DNA from: Halopseudomonas formosensis
Lineage (GTDB): Bacteria; Pseudomonadota; Gammaproteobacteria; Pseudomonadales; Pseudomonadaceae
Direction of reading: 5' to 3'
Assembly: GCF_900115905.1 (NCBI RefSeq)
Contig: NZ_FOYD01000001.1
Location: 186,001-250,000 of the forward strand
DNA length: 64,000 bases
Within the stretch, counting starts at the first letter, position 1; each line of letters opens with the position of its first letter. This document shows positions 9,174-17,142 of this stretch, piece after piece. The notes under the pieces are model-generated. The model had not been told where the DNA came from, did no database searches, and worked only from the letters and a program-made list of their open reading frames with translations. Both the position numbers and the translations under genes were made by a program.

Positions 9174-9838
9174 TGGGAGCAGCTCCAGCCCAGCCGGTAG
9201 CCAAGCCCGCGGGCGGTTTCGATGGCCTCCGCGCCGAGCTTTCTCCGGATGTTGTGAATATGCACGCTAAGCGCATTGCTGCTGACTTGCTCACCGAGGC
9301 CATACAGGCGTTCGTTGAGCGCGTCGGAGGATACCCAGCGCCCATCGGCGGCCGCCAGGTGAACCAGCAGATCGACCTCCCGGCGTGACAGGGTGACCGG
9401 CTCGCCACCTAGCCAGGCGAGACCGCTGTCCGGCTCCAGGCGCAACGGTCCGGCCTCGATGGTCTGGACAGCCCGGCCCTGGGTGCGCCTGACCAGCGCG
9501 TGCAACCGAGCGGCGAGCTCGCGCAGGTCGAATGGCTTTACCAGATAATCGTCGGCACCGCTCTGCAGGCCGGCAAGCCGGTGCTCGATGGCATCCCGTG
9601 CCGACAATACCAGTACCGGAAGCTGCGGCTCGAAACGACGCATCCTGGCCATCAATTCCAGACCTTCGAGGTCGGGGAGACCGAGGTCGAGGATCAATGC
9701 CTGAAAGGCGTCCTCCAGTTGCGCCGCCTCCGCTGCAGCAGCGGTAGTCACATGGTGTACCGAAATTCCATGTTTGCGTAATCCGGCAACAATGCCGTGC
9801 CCGATAAGGACATCATCCTCTACCAACAGAACGCGCAT
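9170..9838 (-). CDS. OmpR-family response regulator (QseB/PmrA-like)
   Basis: A 222-residue DNA-binding regulator. The receiver domain has the acidic pocket 'VEDD', phosphoacceptor Asp51 in 'LILDLGLPDLEG' and the conserved 'GADDYLVKPFDLREL'. The winged-helix output domain has 'SRREVDLLVHL' and 'NALSVHIHNIRRKLG'. It is divergent from tsdB and co-transcribed with its kinase. Direct-repeat sites of the kind this subfamily binds lie between it and tsdB and again before dsbD2, suggesting autoregulation and control of both operons. Confidence 0.92.
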   Translation of the reverse strand: MRVLLVEDDVLIGHGIVAGLRKHGISVHHVTTAAAAEAAQLEDAFQALILDLGLPDLEGLELMARMRRFEPQLPVLVLSARDAIEHRLAGLQSGADDYLVKPFDLRELAARLHALVRRTQGRAVQTIEAGPLRLEPDSGLAWLGGEPVTLSRREVDLLVHLAAADGRWVSSDALNERLYGLGEQVSSNALSVHIHNIRRKLGAEAIETARGLGYRLGWSCSQ

Positions 9839-9916
9839 ATTCGATCTCTGCGTTGAAAAAAGACCATCTTAGGCCAGAGTGTTGCAGGACGTCAGTCATG
9901 GATCGCGGGTGTGCTT

Positions 9917-9940
9917 CCTTTAACATTCGCTTAATCGGGC
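9917..9940 (+). promoter_or_regulatory. Candidate response-regulator operator upstream of tsdB
   Basis: The site reads TTTAAC-ATTCG-CTTAAT followed by CGGGC: two half-sites with an 11-base period, matching the YTTAAK-N5-YTTAAK pattern known for PmrA-type regulators except at one base. It lies in the divergent region between the response regulator and tsdB. A TATGCT follows at 9941. A very similar copy is found at 11798-11820. Confidence 0.6.
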
Positions 9941-10016
9941 TATGCTAGAAGCACGCCTCGCGTCAGATAGACAACGATGCCAGAGCCGCGCAACGCGGCC
10001 ACTTCAGGAGTTCAAA

Positions 10017-10682
10017 GTGCTAAGAAAACATATCCGGGGGGCTGCTGGTGCCATCTGCCTGCTGACCCTGCCGCTGGGTGTGGCGGCCGCACCATCGGCC
10101 GGTGATCCAGAACAGGGCAAGGCCGCAGCGGCGGTCTGCGCCAGCTGCCACCAGGTGGACGGCAGAGGCCAGAACAATCCCAACGGCGAGTCCTGGCCCC
10201 GACTGGCCGGACTGGATGCCGGTTATATCGCCCGACAGTTGCAGGCCTACAAGGACGGCACCCGGCAGAATCCCAGCATGCAGGCCTTCGCCCAGATGCT
10301 TGATGATCAGCAGATCGCCGATGTGTCTGCCTGGTTCGCCAGCCTCCCGGCGACCGCTGGCCAGTCGGCTGCGGCGCAGGGCCATTCGGAGGAACTGCTC
10401 AAGCGCGGCGAGCAACTGGCCACCGAAGGTGACTGGAGCAAATACATTGTGCCCTGCTCGAGCTGCCATGGTCCGGATAACCTGGGTGCGGGCACCGTAT
10501 TCCCTGCGATCGCCGGCCAGCACTTCGGCTACATCCGCGATCAGCTGCTCGCCTGGCAGCAGGGGGCCCGCAAGAACGACCCGCAGCGCCTGATGGCCAC
10601 CATCGCCGAGCGCATGAGCAGTGACGACATCAACGCCGTTGCCGCCTGGCTTTCCTCCCAGCCGGCCACCGCCGAACAGTAA
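10017..10682 (+). CDS. tsdB: Diheme cytochrome c4-like protein, probable TsdB electron acceptor
   Basis: A 221-residue exported cytochrome with a signal peptide (about 25 residues) and two class I heme domains, each with CxxCH ('CASCH' and 'CSSCH'). Each domain ends with a probable Met-ligand region ('NPSMQAFAQMLDDQQIADVSAWF' and a matching second copy). The GTG at 10017 is chosen because AGGAG precedes it and the signal peptide starts there. TsdA follows directly; in P. stutzeri a c4-type TsdB next to TsdA accepts its electrons, so the same role is inferred. Generic cytochrome c4 is the alternative. Confidence 0.8.
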   Translation: MLRKHIRGAAGAICLLTLPLGVAAAPSAGDPEQGKAAAAVCASCHQVDGRGQNNPNGESWPRLAGLDAGYIARQLQAYKDGTRQNPSMQAFAQMLDDQQIADVSAWFASLPATAGQSAAAQGHSEELLKRGEQLATEGDWSKYIVPCSSCHGPDNLGAGTVFPAIAGQHFGYIRDQLLAWQQGARKNDPQRLMATIAERMSSDDINAVAAWLSSQPATAEQ

Positions 10683-10694
10683 GGGGCGAGCAGT

Positions 10695-11735
10695 ATGACT
10701 ATTTTCAATTCCTGGATGCCCCGGCTGCGGACCGGCCTGCTGGTCGCCCTGGGATCCCTGTTGGCTGCGCCTCTGGCCCAGGCCCAGACCGAACTGTCCG
10801 AGGAAAGCCTGGCGGTCCTGGCCAGCATGGCACCCGGTGCACCGGCGCCCACCGCCGACAGTTTTGTTCATATTCCGCCGACCATGGAGGATCTGGAAGC
10901 GTCTTCACTGCACCCGGAGCTGAAACGGGTGATCCGCCGCGGGTACGACATCTTTACCAACACTCAGCAGTTTCGCGACGAGTACGTGTTCAATGACATG
11001 AACTGCAGCAGTTGTCACCTGGGCGCAGGGCGACTGCCGTTCTCGGGGCCGATCTGGCCGGCGGCGGTTACCCTGCCGGGCTACCGGCCGAAGAACGATC
11101 ACGTCAACAACCTGGAAGAGCGCATCGCCGGCTGCTTCACCTACTCCATGAACGGCAAGCCGCCGGCCTACGGCAGTGATGACATGATCGCGCTCGCCGC
11201 CTACCACCAGTGGTTGGCCAGTGGTGTGCCCATGTACCCGACCGGCAAGCTGTATGGGCGTGGCTTCCCTCGGCTCGACGAGCCCGCCGAGAAGCCTGAC
11301 TACGATCGTGGCAAGGAGATCTATGCAGCCCAATGCTCGATCTGCCATGGTGATGAGGGGGCGGGCCTGAGCGTGCGTGGCGAGGTGGTGTTTCCGCCGG
11401 TTTGGGGAGATAACTCCTACAACTGGGGAGCGGGGATCAGCCGGGTATACACCCTGGCATCCTTCATCAAGCACAACATGCCGCTGGGCCAGCCCAATAG
11501 CCTGACCGACCAGCAGGCCTGGGATCTGGCGCAGTTCATCGACTCCCAGGAGCGGCCGCAGGACCCCCGCTACACGGGCGATGTGAAGGAAACCCTGGAG
11601 CTGTACCGCGATACCTTCCACAAGCACACCATGTACGGCCAGGAAGTGAACGGCCGGGTGCTGGGTGATCACGATAACGTGGGACGCAAGGACTTCCTCA
11701 AGCCCGACGTGCTGCGCGATCGCACCTATGATTGA
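10695..11735 (+). CDS. tsdA: Thiosulfate dehydrogenase TsdA (diheme cytochrome c)
   Basis: A 346-residue periplasmic protein with a signal peptide ending near 'AQA' (residue 30). Two heme motifs are present: 'CSSCH' at 104-108 and 'CSICHG' in the C-terminal half. Between them is 'LEERIAGCFTYSMNGKPP', whose Cys147 lies 39 residues after the first heme His, matching the Cys that ligates the active-site heme in Allochromatium TsdA. The enzyme oxidises two thiosulfates to tetrathionate. Gene order tsdB-tsdA supports the call. Tetrathionate reduction is possible for some TsdA proteins, so direction in vivo is open. Confidence 0.87.
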   Translation: MTIFNSWMPRLRTGLLVALGSLLAAPLAQAQTELSEESLAVLASMAPGAPAPTADSFVHIPPTMEDLEASSLHPELKRVIRRGYDIFTNTQQFRDEYVFNDMNCSSCHLGAGRLPFSGPIWPAAVTLPGYRPKNDHVNNLEERIAGCFTYSMNGKPPAYGSDDMIALAAYHQWLASGVPMYPTGKLYGRGFPRLDEPAEKPDYDRGKEIYAAQCSICHGDEGAGLSVRGEVVFPPVWGDNSYNWGAGISRVYTLASFIKHNMPLGQPNSLTDQQAWDLAQFIDSQERPQDPRYTGDVKETLELYRDTFHKHTMYGQEVNGRVLGDHDNVGRKDFLKPDVLRDRTYD

Positions 11736-11745
11736 CCTCCCTCCG

Positions 11746-11777
11746 CGAAGCGGGACGGCTGCCGTCCCGCTTCGTTT
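11746..11777 (+). terminator. Terminator after tsdA
   Basis: A perfect 13-base-pair stem (CGAAGCGGGACGG / CCGTCCCGCTTCG, loop CTG) begins 11 bases after the tsdA stop and is followed by TTT. It separates tsdBA from the dsb operon, so the dsb genes need their own promoter. Confidence 0.85.
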
Positions 11778-11797
11778 CCCGTCTGGCCGCCGTCACG

Positions 11798-11820
11798 CCT
11801 TCAGTTTCGCTTAATCGAGC
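11798..11820 (+). promoter_or_regulatory. Candidate response-regulator operator upstream of dsbD2
   Basis: CTTCAG-TTTCG-CTTAAT followed by CGAGC. It shares the 14-base run from TTCG to CG with the site before tsdB, differing by one base over the last 15 bases, and keeps the 11-base half-site period. It lies 42 bases upstream of the dsbD2 start, after the tsdA terminator, which is where an activator would be expected. Confidence 0.6.
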
Positions 11821-11862
11821 AGGTGCAACATTGCCCGAAAGCCTCGTCTGAAGGAGTCGACA

Positions 11863-13680
11863 TTGTCGTTCGGTTATCAACACGCCCTGGCGCTTGTCCT
11901 GCTGTTGCTGCATGCCACCGGCAGTGCCGCCAGCAGCGGCCTGTTCACCTGGGGACAGCAGCCCGATCTGCTGGAGGCCGCAGAGGTTTTTACCCTGAAA
12001 GAGGTCGAACAGCAGGGCGAGCGTTATACGACCAAGGGGCGGGTCAGCGATGGTTATTACGTATACCGCCACTCTCTGAAGCTGGTTGACGACCAGGGCG
12101 AGCCGGTCGAACTGGAGCTGAGTGCGGGCAAAGCCCAGCATGACGAGTTTTTCGGTGACACCGAAATCTATACCGCCGATATGTTGCGGCTGGGCTTTCC
12201 GGCAGACGTATCAGGCCCGCTGACGCTGCACTGGCAGGGCTGTGCAGAGGTCGGCTTCTGTTATCCACCGCAGACGCTGCAGGTGGATGTTGCTGCAGCA
12301 GGCGTGGCGCCGGCTTCAGCCAAAGCGGCCTTAACCAGCTCCCCGGACGTGGGTGATGCGCCGTCGAATGCTGTGATGGGCGAGGATCAGCAGGCGGCGC
12401 AACACCTGGCTACCCTGGGGCCGGTAGCGGGCACGCTGTTGTTCTTCGGTTTCGGTCTGTTGCTGGCCTTTACGCCCTGCACGCTGCCGATGATTCCCAT
12501 CGTCTCCAGCATGGTCGTCGGCAGCCAGGCCAGGCCCGCCCGCGCCTTCATACTGTCGCTCTGCTACGTAGTGGCGATGGCGGTGACCTATGCGGCAGTC
12601 GGGGTAGCGGCGGGGCTGGCCGGTGCCAACCTGCAGGCGACCCTGCAATCGCCCTGGCTGCTGGGCGCCTTCGCCGCCCTGTTCCTGGTGCTGGCCAGCG
12701 CGCTCTTTGGTCTGTTTACTCTGCGGCTGCCATCGGCTCTGGTCAATCGGATCGAGTCGGCAGGGCGCGGGCAGACAGGCGGCAGCCTGGTCGGTGCCAC
12801 CGCCCTGGGCTTTCTATCCGCCTTGCTGGTGGGTCCCTGCATGACCGCGCCGCTGGCCGGTGCGCTGCTGTACATCGGGCAAACCGGTAGCGCCGTCTAT
12901 GGTGGCCTGGCCCTGTTTGCTCTGGGCCTGGGCATGGGGCTGCCGCTGCTGGCGATTGCGACCTTCGGCGCGCGCATCCTGCCCAGGCCCGGTGCCTGGA
13001 TGGAGCGGGTGAATATCGCCTTTGGCTACCTGATGGTCGGCATGGCCGTGATGATGCTGGCTCGGTTCCTGCCCGGCACCCTGAGCCTGCTGCTGTGGGG
13101 TGCCTGGATATTGTCGATTGCCATTGGTTTGCTCGCCTGGGCCCAGGCGGTGCCGGACAGGCCGCGCCTGAAGTGGGCGCTGCGTACGGGCGCCAGCTTC
13201 GTCGGACTGTGGTCAATATTGATGTTGCTGGGCGCGGCGTCCGGCGGCAGCTCGGTATTGCAGCCGCTGAGCCACCTGGGCGGCGTTTCAGCGCCGGCAT
13301 CCGCCCCGTCTGTGCCGGACTATGTGCAGGCCAAGTCGGTGGAGGATGTGGACGCCCGCCTGGCTGAAGCCGCCGCACGGGGAGAGTGGACGCTGATCGA
13401 CTTCTACGCCGACTGGTGTGTCAGCTGCCATGTGATCGAACGCAACGTTTTCGGTGATCCGGTCGTGGCGGAGCGCCTGGCGCGGATGCAGATAGTGCGC
13501 CCGGACGTCACCCGGAACGATGCGGTGGACCAGGCGCTGCTCAGGCACTGGGGCGTGCTGGGGCCGCCCACGCTGATCCTGGTCGGGCCGGATGGCAACG
13601 AACGCCGCGATTTGCGGATGGTCGGCGAGATCAATGCGAGTGAATTTCTCAACCGTTTGAATGCTGCAGGTACCCCATGA
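11863..13680 (+). CDS. dsbD2: Thiol:disulfide interchange protein DsbD (DsbD2-type)
   Basis: A 605-residue protein that carries electrons from cytoplasmic thioredoxin to periplasmic isomerases. A signal peptide leads to the alpha domain with the cysteine pair in 'GCAEVGFCYPP'. The membrane beta domain has the two reactive cysteines in 'TPCTLPMIPI' and 'VGPCMTAPLAGALL'. The C-terminal gamma thioredoxin domain has 'DWCVSCHVIE'. The start is TTG at 11863 with AAGGAG six bases upstream. Its stop overlaps the tlpA/dsbE-like gene. The set dsbD2, TlpA-like, dsbG resembles the PA2478-PA2476 locus of P. aeruginosa. Confidence 0.93.
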   Translation: MSFGYQHALALVLLLLHATGSAASSGLFTWGQQPDLLEAAEVFTLKEVEQQGERYTTKGRVSDGYYVYRHSLKLVDDQGEPVELELSAGKAQHDEFFGDTEIYTADMLRLGFPADVSGPLTLHWQGCAEVGFCYPPQTLQVDVAAAGVAPASAKAALTSSPDVGDAPSNAVMGEDQQAAQHLATLGPVAGTLLFFGFGLLLAFTPCTLPMIPIVSSMVVGSQARPARAFILSLCYVVAMAVTYAAVGVAAGLAGANLQATLQSPWLLGAFAALFLVLASALFGLFTLRLPSALVNRIESAGRGQTGGSLVGATALGFLSALLVGPCMTAPLAGALLYIGQTGSAVYGGLALFALGLGMGLPLLAIATFGARILPRPGAWMERVNIAFGYLMVGMAVMMLARFLPGTLSLLLWGAWILSIAIGLLAWAQAVPDRPRLKWALRTGASFVGLWSILMLLGAASGGSSVLQPLSHLGGVSAPASAPSVPDYVQAKSVEDVDARLAEAAARGEWTLIDFYADWCVSCHVIERNVFGDPVVAERLARMQIVRPDVTRNDAVDQALLRHWGVLGPPTLILVGPDGNERRDLRMVGEINASEFLNRLNAAGTP

Positions 13681-14513
13681 TGAGTGTCGGTCCGTTCTCC
13701 ATCAAAGTCGTCGGCGTTGTTGCCGCCATCCTGCTCGCCTGGCTGGTGACCCGTGCGGTTGCCAGGCGGATGGGCGGCGATGTTTCGCCCAAACTGGCTG
13801 GCGCCGTTTTGTTCGATGCCGTGTTCTGGGGGTTGATAGCCGCGAGGCTCGGGTATGTCGCCTACTGGTGGGAGGATTATTTCGCCACACCCATGTCGAT
13901 AATCGCCATTGGCGATGGTGGTTTTACCTGGTGGGTAGGTGTGCTGTTCGCGCTGGCGTTTATCGGCTGGCGAGCCCGGGGCATGCGCATGCTGCGGCGG
14001 GCGGCGCTCGCGGGGGTGCTGACCGGCGTCGCGGCCTGGTTCCTGGCCGGCATGGTGGTGGGTCTGCTGCACCATTCGCCGCCCATGCCGGATCTGCAGC
14101 TGGCCACCCTGGAGGAGGAGCCCGTGTCGCTGCTGAGCTACCAGGGCCGCCCGACCGTGGTCAATCTCTGGGCCACCTGGTGCCCGCCGTGCCGCCGGGA
14201 AATGCCCGTCTTCGAGCAGGCGCAATCCGAGTTCCCGGACGTGAACATCGTCATGGTCAACCAGGGCGAAAGCGCCGAGCAGGCGCAGGCCTTCCTGACA
14301 GGTCAGGGCCTGACGCTGAGCAACGTGCTGCTGGATCCCTTTTCCCGCGCCATGAACGCGACCGGCGCGCGCGCGCTGCCGACCACCCTGTTCTTCGATG
14401 CCGAAGGTGAACTGGTGAATTCGCACATGGGCGAGCTCACCATGGCCAGCTTCAAGAGCAACATGGCCCGCCATTTCTCACAATCTGCCCAACCCCTTTC
14501 CGACGAGGAATAA
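13677..14513 (+). CDS. Membrane-anchored TlpA/DsbE-like thiol:disulfide oxidoreductase
   Basis: A 278-residue protein whose N-terminal half holds about four transmembrane helices (residues 10-145, distantly reminiscent of prolipoprotein diacylglyceryl transferase-like membrane domains). The C-terminal half is a thioredoxin fold with 'NLWATWCPPCRREMPVF' and the cis-Pro loop 'GARALPTTLFF'. It lies between dsbD2 and dsbG and overlaps dsbD2 by four bases, so it probably receives electrons from DsbD2. Its substrate is unknown; WCPPC suggests a reductase of the ResA/TlpA/CcmG type. Confidence 0.85.
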   Translation: MMSVGPFSIKVVGVVAAILLAWLVTRAVARRMGGDVSPKLAGAVLFDAVFWGLIAARLGYVAYWWEDYFATPMSIIAIGDGGFTWWVGVLFALAFIGWRARGMRMLRRAALAGVLTGVAAWFLAGMVVGLLHHSPPMPDLQLATLEEEPVSLLSYQGRPTVVNLWATWCPPCRREMPVFEQAQSEFPDVNIVMVNQGESAEQAQAFLTGQGLTLSNVLLDPFSRAMNATGARALPTTLFFDAEGELVNSHMGELTMASFKSNMARHFSQSAQPLSDEE

Positions 14514-14515
14514 TC

Positions 14516-15304
14516 ATGTTTTCCAGATCCATGTTCCAACCGCGTTCCGGCATGTCCTTCGGCATGGCCGCGGCTTTGTTATCGGCAGTAACCGGCGTGT
14601 ACGCACAAGGGGCGGCGCAGCCGCAGGTGCTGAAGGCACTGGAAGCCCAGGGGCTGACCGTTGTCGAGGAGTTCGACGTCGGCAGCGAGCTGCGGGCTTT
14701 CGCCGGCGTCGCCGGTGATCAGCCCATCGCGGTCTATGTCACCAGCGACGGCAGCGCAGTTGTGGGTACCCGACTGGATGCCAGCGGCGCCCCGGTTGAT
14801 GTCGCCACGCTCCAGGAACTGGTGGCTAAGCCGATGAGTGAAAAAACCTGGGCCGCGCTGGAAAACGCCACCTGGGTGCTGGACGGCGACGCGGAGGCGC
14901 CGCGTGTGGTTTACACCTTCAGTGACGCCAACTGCCCCTTCTGCCATCGCTTCTGGGAAGCGGCCCGCCCCTGGGTGGATTCCGGCAAGGTGCAATTGCG
15001 TCATCTGTTTGTGGGGGTCATCAAAGCCGATAGCCCGGCCAAGGCGGCGGCCATCCTCGAGGCGGATGATCCGTCAGCGGCGTTGCTGGAAAACGAGAAG
15101 AATTTCGCCAGAGGTGGTATCAAACCGGCCAGCAGCATTTCCAGCAGGGCCCAGAGAATCCTGGATGAGAATCAGCAGCTGATGCAGACCACGGGCTTTC
15201 GCGGCACACCAGGCATAGTGGTGCGCGAAAGCGATGGTCTGATCAGGAAATTCAATGGCATGCCCCGCCCGGAACAGATGGCCGAGGTGATGGGGCCGCG
15301 TTAA
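14516..15304 (+). CDS. dsbG: Thiol:disulfide isomerase/chaperone DsbG
   Basis: A 262-residue exported protein: signal peptide, an N-terminal dimerisation domain (about residues 30-105) and a thioredoxin domain with 'SDANCPFCHRFWE' (CPFC active site) and cis-Pro loop 'GFRGTPGIVV'. DsbG protects single cysteines from over-oxidation and isomerises disulfides. It starts two bases after the upstream gene ends. The genome segment also has dsbC at 16.4 kb, so this is one of two isomerases here. Confidence 0.9.
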   Translation: MFSRSMFQPRSGMSFGMAAALLSAVTGVYAQGAAQPQVLKALEAQGLTVVEEFDVGSELRAFAGVAGDQPIAVYVTSDGSAVVGTRLDASGAPVDVATLQELVAKPMSEKTWAALENATWVLDGDAEAPRVVYTFSDANCPFCHRFWEAARPWVDSGKVQLRHLFVGVIKADSPAKAAAILEADDPSAALLENEKNFARGGIKPASSISSRAQRILDENQQLMQTTGFRGTPGIVVRESDGLIRKFNGMPRPEQMAEVMGPR

Positions 15305-15341
15305 GTGGGGAGCCAGGGGTCAGCATAGTCGAAGCCTTCGT

Positions 15342-15370
15342 TTGAAACCTTTATGATCGTCAGGTATGCA
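15342..15370 (+). promoter_or_regulatory. Probable xerD promoter
   Basis: TTGAAA (15342-15347), a 17-base spacer, then TATGCA (15365-15370): a good sigma-70 match. Transcription would begin near 15377, only a few bases before the likely xerD start codons at 15380 and 15386. Confidence 0.55.
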
Positions 15371-15385
15371 AGCACCGAGATGATC

Positions 15386-16303
15386 ATGGACCCAGCTAAT
15401 CTCCCCCCGCCGACTGAGGATGACCAGCAGGCCATCGGCCGCTTTCTCGATGCTCTGTGGCTTGAGCGTGGGCTGGCCAAGCAGACACTGGCCTCCTATC
15501 GCACCGATCTGAGCCTGCTGGCCGGGTGGCTGACCGGCCGGGGAGGGCTGTATGCCGTGTCCCGGGGTGATCTGCTCGAACATCTTGCCTGGCGCATGAG
15601 CGCGGGCTATTCGGCGCGTTCCACCGCGCGGCTGCTGTCCTGTCTGCGCGGCTTCTACCGGCATGCCCTGCGCGAGGGGCTGATCGCCGAGGACCCCACG
15701 CTGGATATCGCCATGCCGCAACTGGGGCGGCCGCTGCCCGATACCCTGAGCGAGGCGGATGTGGACGCTCTGCTGGCGGCGCCGGATGTGGAGGACACCC
15801 TGGGGCTGCGCGACCGGTGCATGCTCGAGGTGCTCTATGCCTGCGGCCTGCGCGTCAGCGAGCTGGTGGGTCTGCGGGTCGACCAGCTCAACCCCCGCCA
15901 GGGCGTGCTGCGGGTGACCGGCAAGGGCAACAAGGAGCGACTGGTGCCGCTGGGCGAGGAGGCGCTGGCCTGGATCGTCCGCTACTGTGCTGAGGCCAGA
16001 CCTGTACTGCTGCGCGGGCAGCCCGGTGATGTGCTGTTTCCCAGCCAGCAGGCGCGGCAGATGACCCGCCAGACCTTCTGGCACCGCATCAAGCTGTATG
16101 CGCAGCAGGCGGGGATCCGCGTGCCGCTGTCGCCGCACACCCTGCGCCATGCCTTTGCCACCCACCTGCTCAACCACGGGGCCGATCTGCGGGTGGTGCA
16201 GATGCTGCTGGGGCACAGTGATCTGTCTACCACGCAGATCTACACCCATGTGGCCCGGCACCGGCTGCGCGAGCTGCATGCCAGTCATCATCCCCGTGGG
16301 TGA
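15386..16303 (+). CDS. xerD: Tyrosine recombinase XerD
   Basis: A 305-residue site-specific recombinase that acts with XerC at dif to resolve chromosome dimers. The N-terminal SAM-like domain is followed by the catalytic domain with 'RVSELVGLRVDQL' (Arg), 'GKGNKERLVPLG' (Lys), 'SPHTLRHAFATHLL' (His-x2-Arg), 'LLGHSDLSTTQIYTHV' (His and Tyr nucleophile). In-frame ATGs lie at 15353, 15380 and 15386; I use 15386 because GAG is spaced suitably and the length nears the usual 298. The 15353 start would lie inside the predicted promoter. dsbC follows, as in other pseudomonads. Confidence 0.94.
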   Translation: MDPANLPPPTEDDQQAIGRFLDALWLERGLAKQTLASYRTDLSLLAGWLTGRGGLYAVSRGDLLEHLAWRMSAGYSARSTARLLSCLRGFYRHALREGLIAEDPTLDIAMPQLGRPLPDTLSEADVDALLAAPDVEDTLGLRDRCMLEVLYACGLRVSELVGLRVDQLNPRQGVLRVTGKGNKERLVPLGEEALAWIVRYCAEARPVLLRGQPGDVLFPSQQARQMTRQTFWHRIKLYAQQAGIRVPLSPHTLRHAFATHLLNHGADLRVVQMLLGHSDLSTTQIYTHVARHRLRELHASHHPRG

Positions 16304-16360
16304 GATCACGGTTTCGTGGTAAGCTCTACTGTCTTTTTGTGTCTGTTGAAGGGATCGATC

Positions 16361-17080
16361 ATGCGACTGAAATATCTGGCGGCGGGTCTGCTGAGCCTCT
16401 GCGCCGCCTCCGTCTGGGCCGATGCCCGGCAGAACATCGCGCAGAGTCTGGAGCGACTGCAGTTTCCCGTGCCGATTTCCGCAGTCTCCGAGTCGCCGGT
16501 CGAGGGCCTGCATCAGGTACAACTGGAGAACGGCAAGGTCATCTACGCCACCGCCGACGGGCGCCATCTGATCCAGGGCGTACTGCTCTCGGTAGGTGAC
16601 GACGGAGTGCGCAACCTGACTGCCGAGGTCGAGGCCGAGCAGGCCAAACAGGTGCTGGCGGCGCTGCCGGCCGAGCAGCTGGTGGTGTTTGCCCCGGAGC
16701 AGCCCAAGACCCATATCACCGTCTTTACCGATGTGGACTGCGGTTACTGCCGCAAGCTGCATGAGGAGGTGGGTCAGCTGAACGATCTGGGCATCGAGGT
16801 CCGCTATGCGGCCTTCCCCCGTGCCGGCTTGCAGAGCGCCACCGCGCGCACCATGCAGTCGGTCTGGTGTGCCGATGATCAGCAGACGGCCATGACCAAT
16901 GCCAAGCAGGGCAAGCGGGTCAGCGCCGCCAGCTGCAAGGATCCGGTGGCCGAGCAGTACAGCCTGGGCTCCCGTCTCGGGGTGCAGGGCACACCGGCGA
17001 TCTTCTTTGCCAATGGCAGGCTGCTGCCCGGCTACAAGCCGGCCCAGCAACTGGCAGCCGAGGCAATCGCCAACAAGTAG
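16361..17080 (+). CDS. dsbC: Disulfide isomerase DsbC
   Basis: A 239-residue periplasmic homodimeric isomerase. A signal peptide ends near 'VWADA', then a dimerisation domain (about 20-80) and a thioredoxin domain with 'TDVDCGYCRKLHEEV' (CGYC) and cis-Pro loop 'GVQGTPAIFF'. A second cysteine pair ('VWCADD', 'AASCKDP') matches the structural disulfide of the family. ATG at 16361 follows GAAGGG. DsbD2 upstream may keep it reduced. It belongs to the conserved xerD-dsbC-hom-thrC block. Confidence 0.95.
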   Translation: MRLKYLAAGLLSLCAASVWADARQNIAQSLERLQFPVPISAVSESPVEGLHQVQLENGKVIYATADGRHLIQGVLLSVGDDGVRNLTAEVEAEQAKQVLAALPAEQLVVFAPEQPKTHITVFTDVDCGYCRKLHEEVGQLNDLGIEVRYAAFPRAGLQSATARTMQSVWCADDQQTAMTNAKQGKRVSAASCKDPVAEQYSLGSRLGVQGTPAIFFANGRLLPGYKPAQQLAAEAIANK

Positions 17081-17142
17081 AACCGTCTGAAAGGCGGACA
17101 CAAGCCAATATTCAACAAAGTCAATTACGTGGGGTTCCTGGT

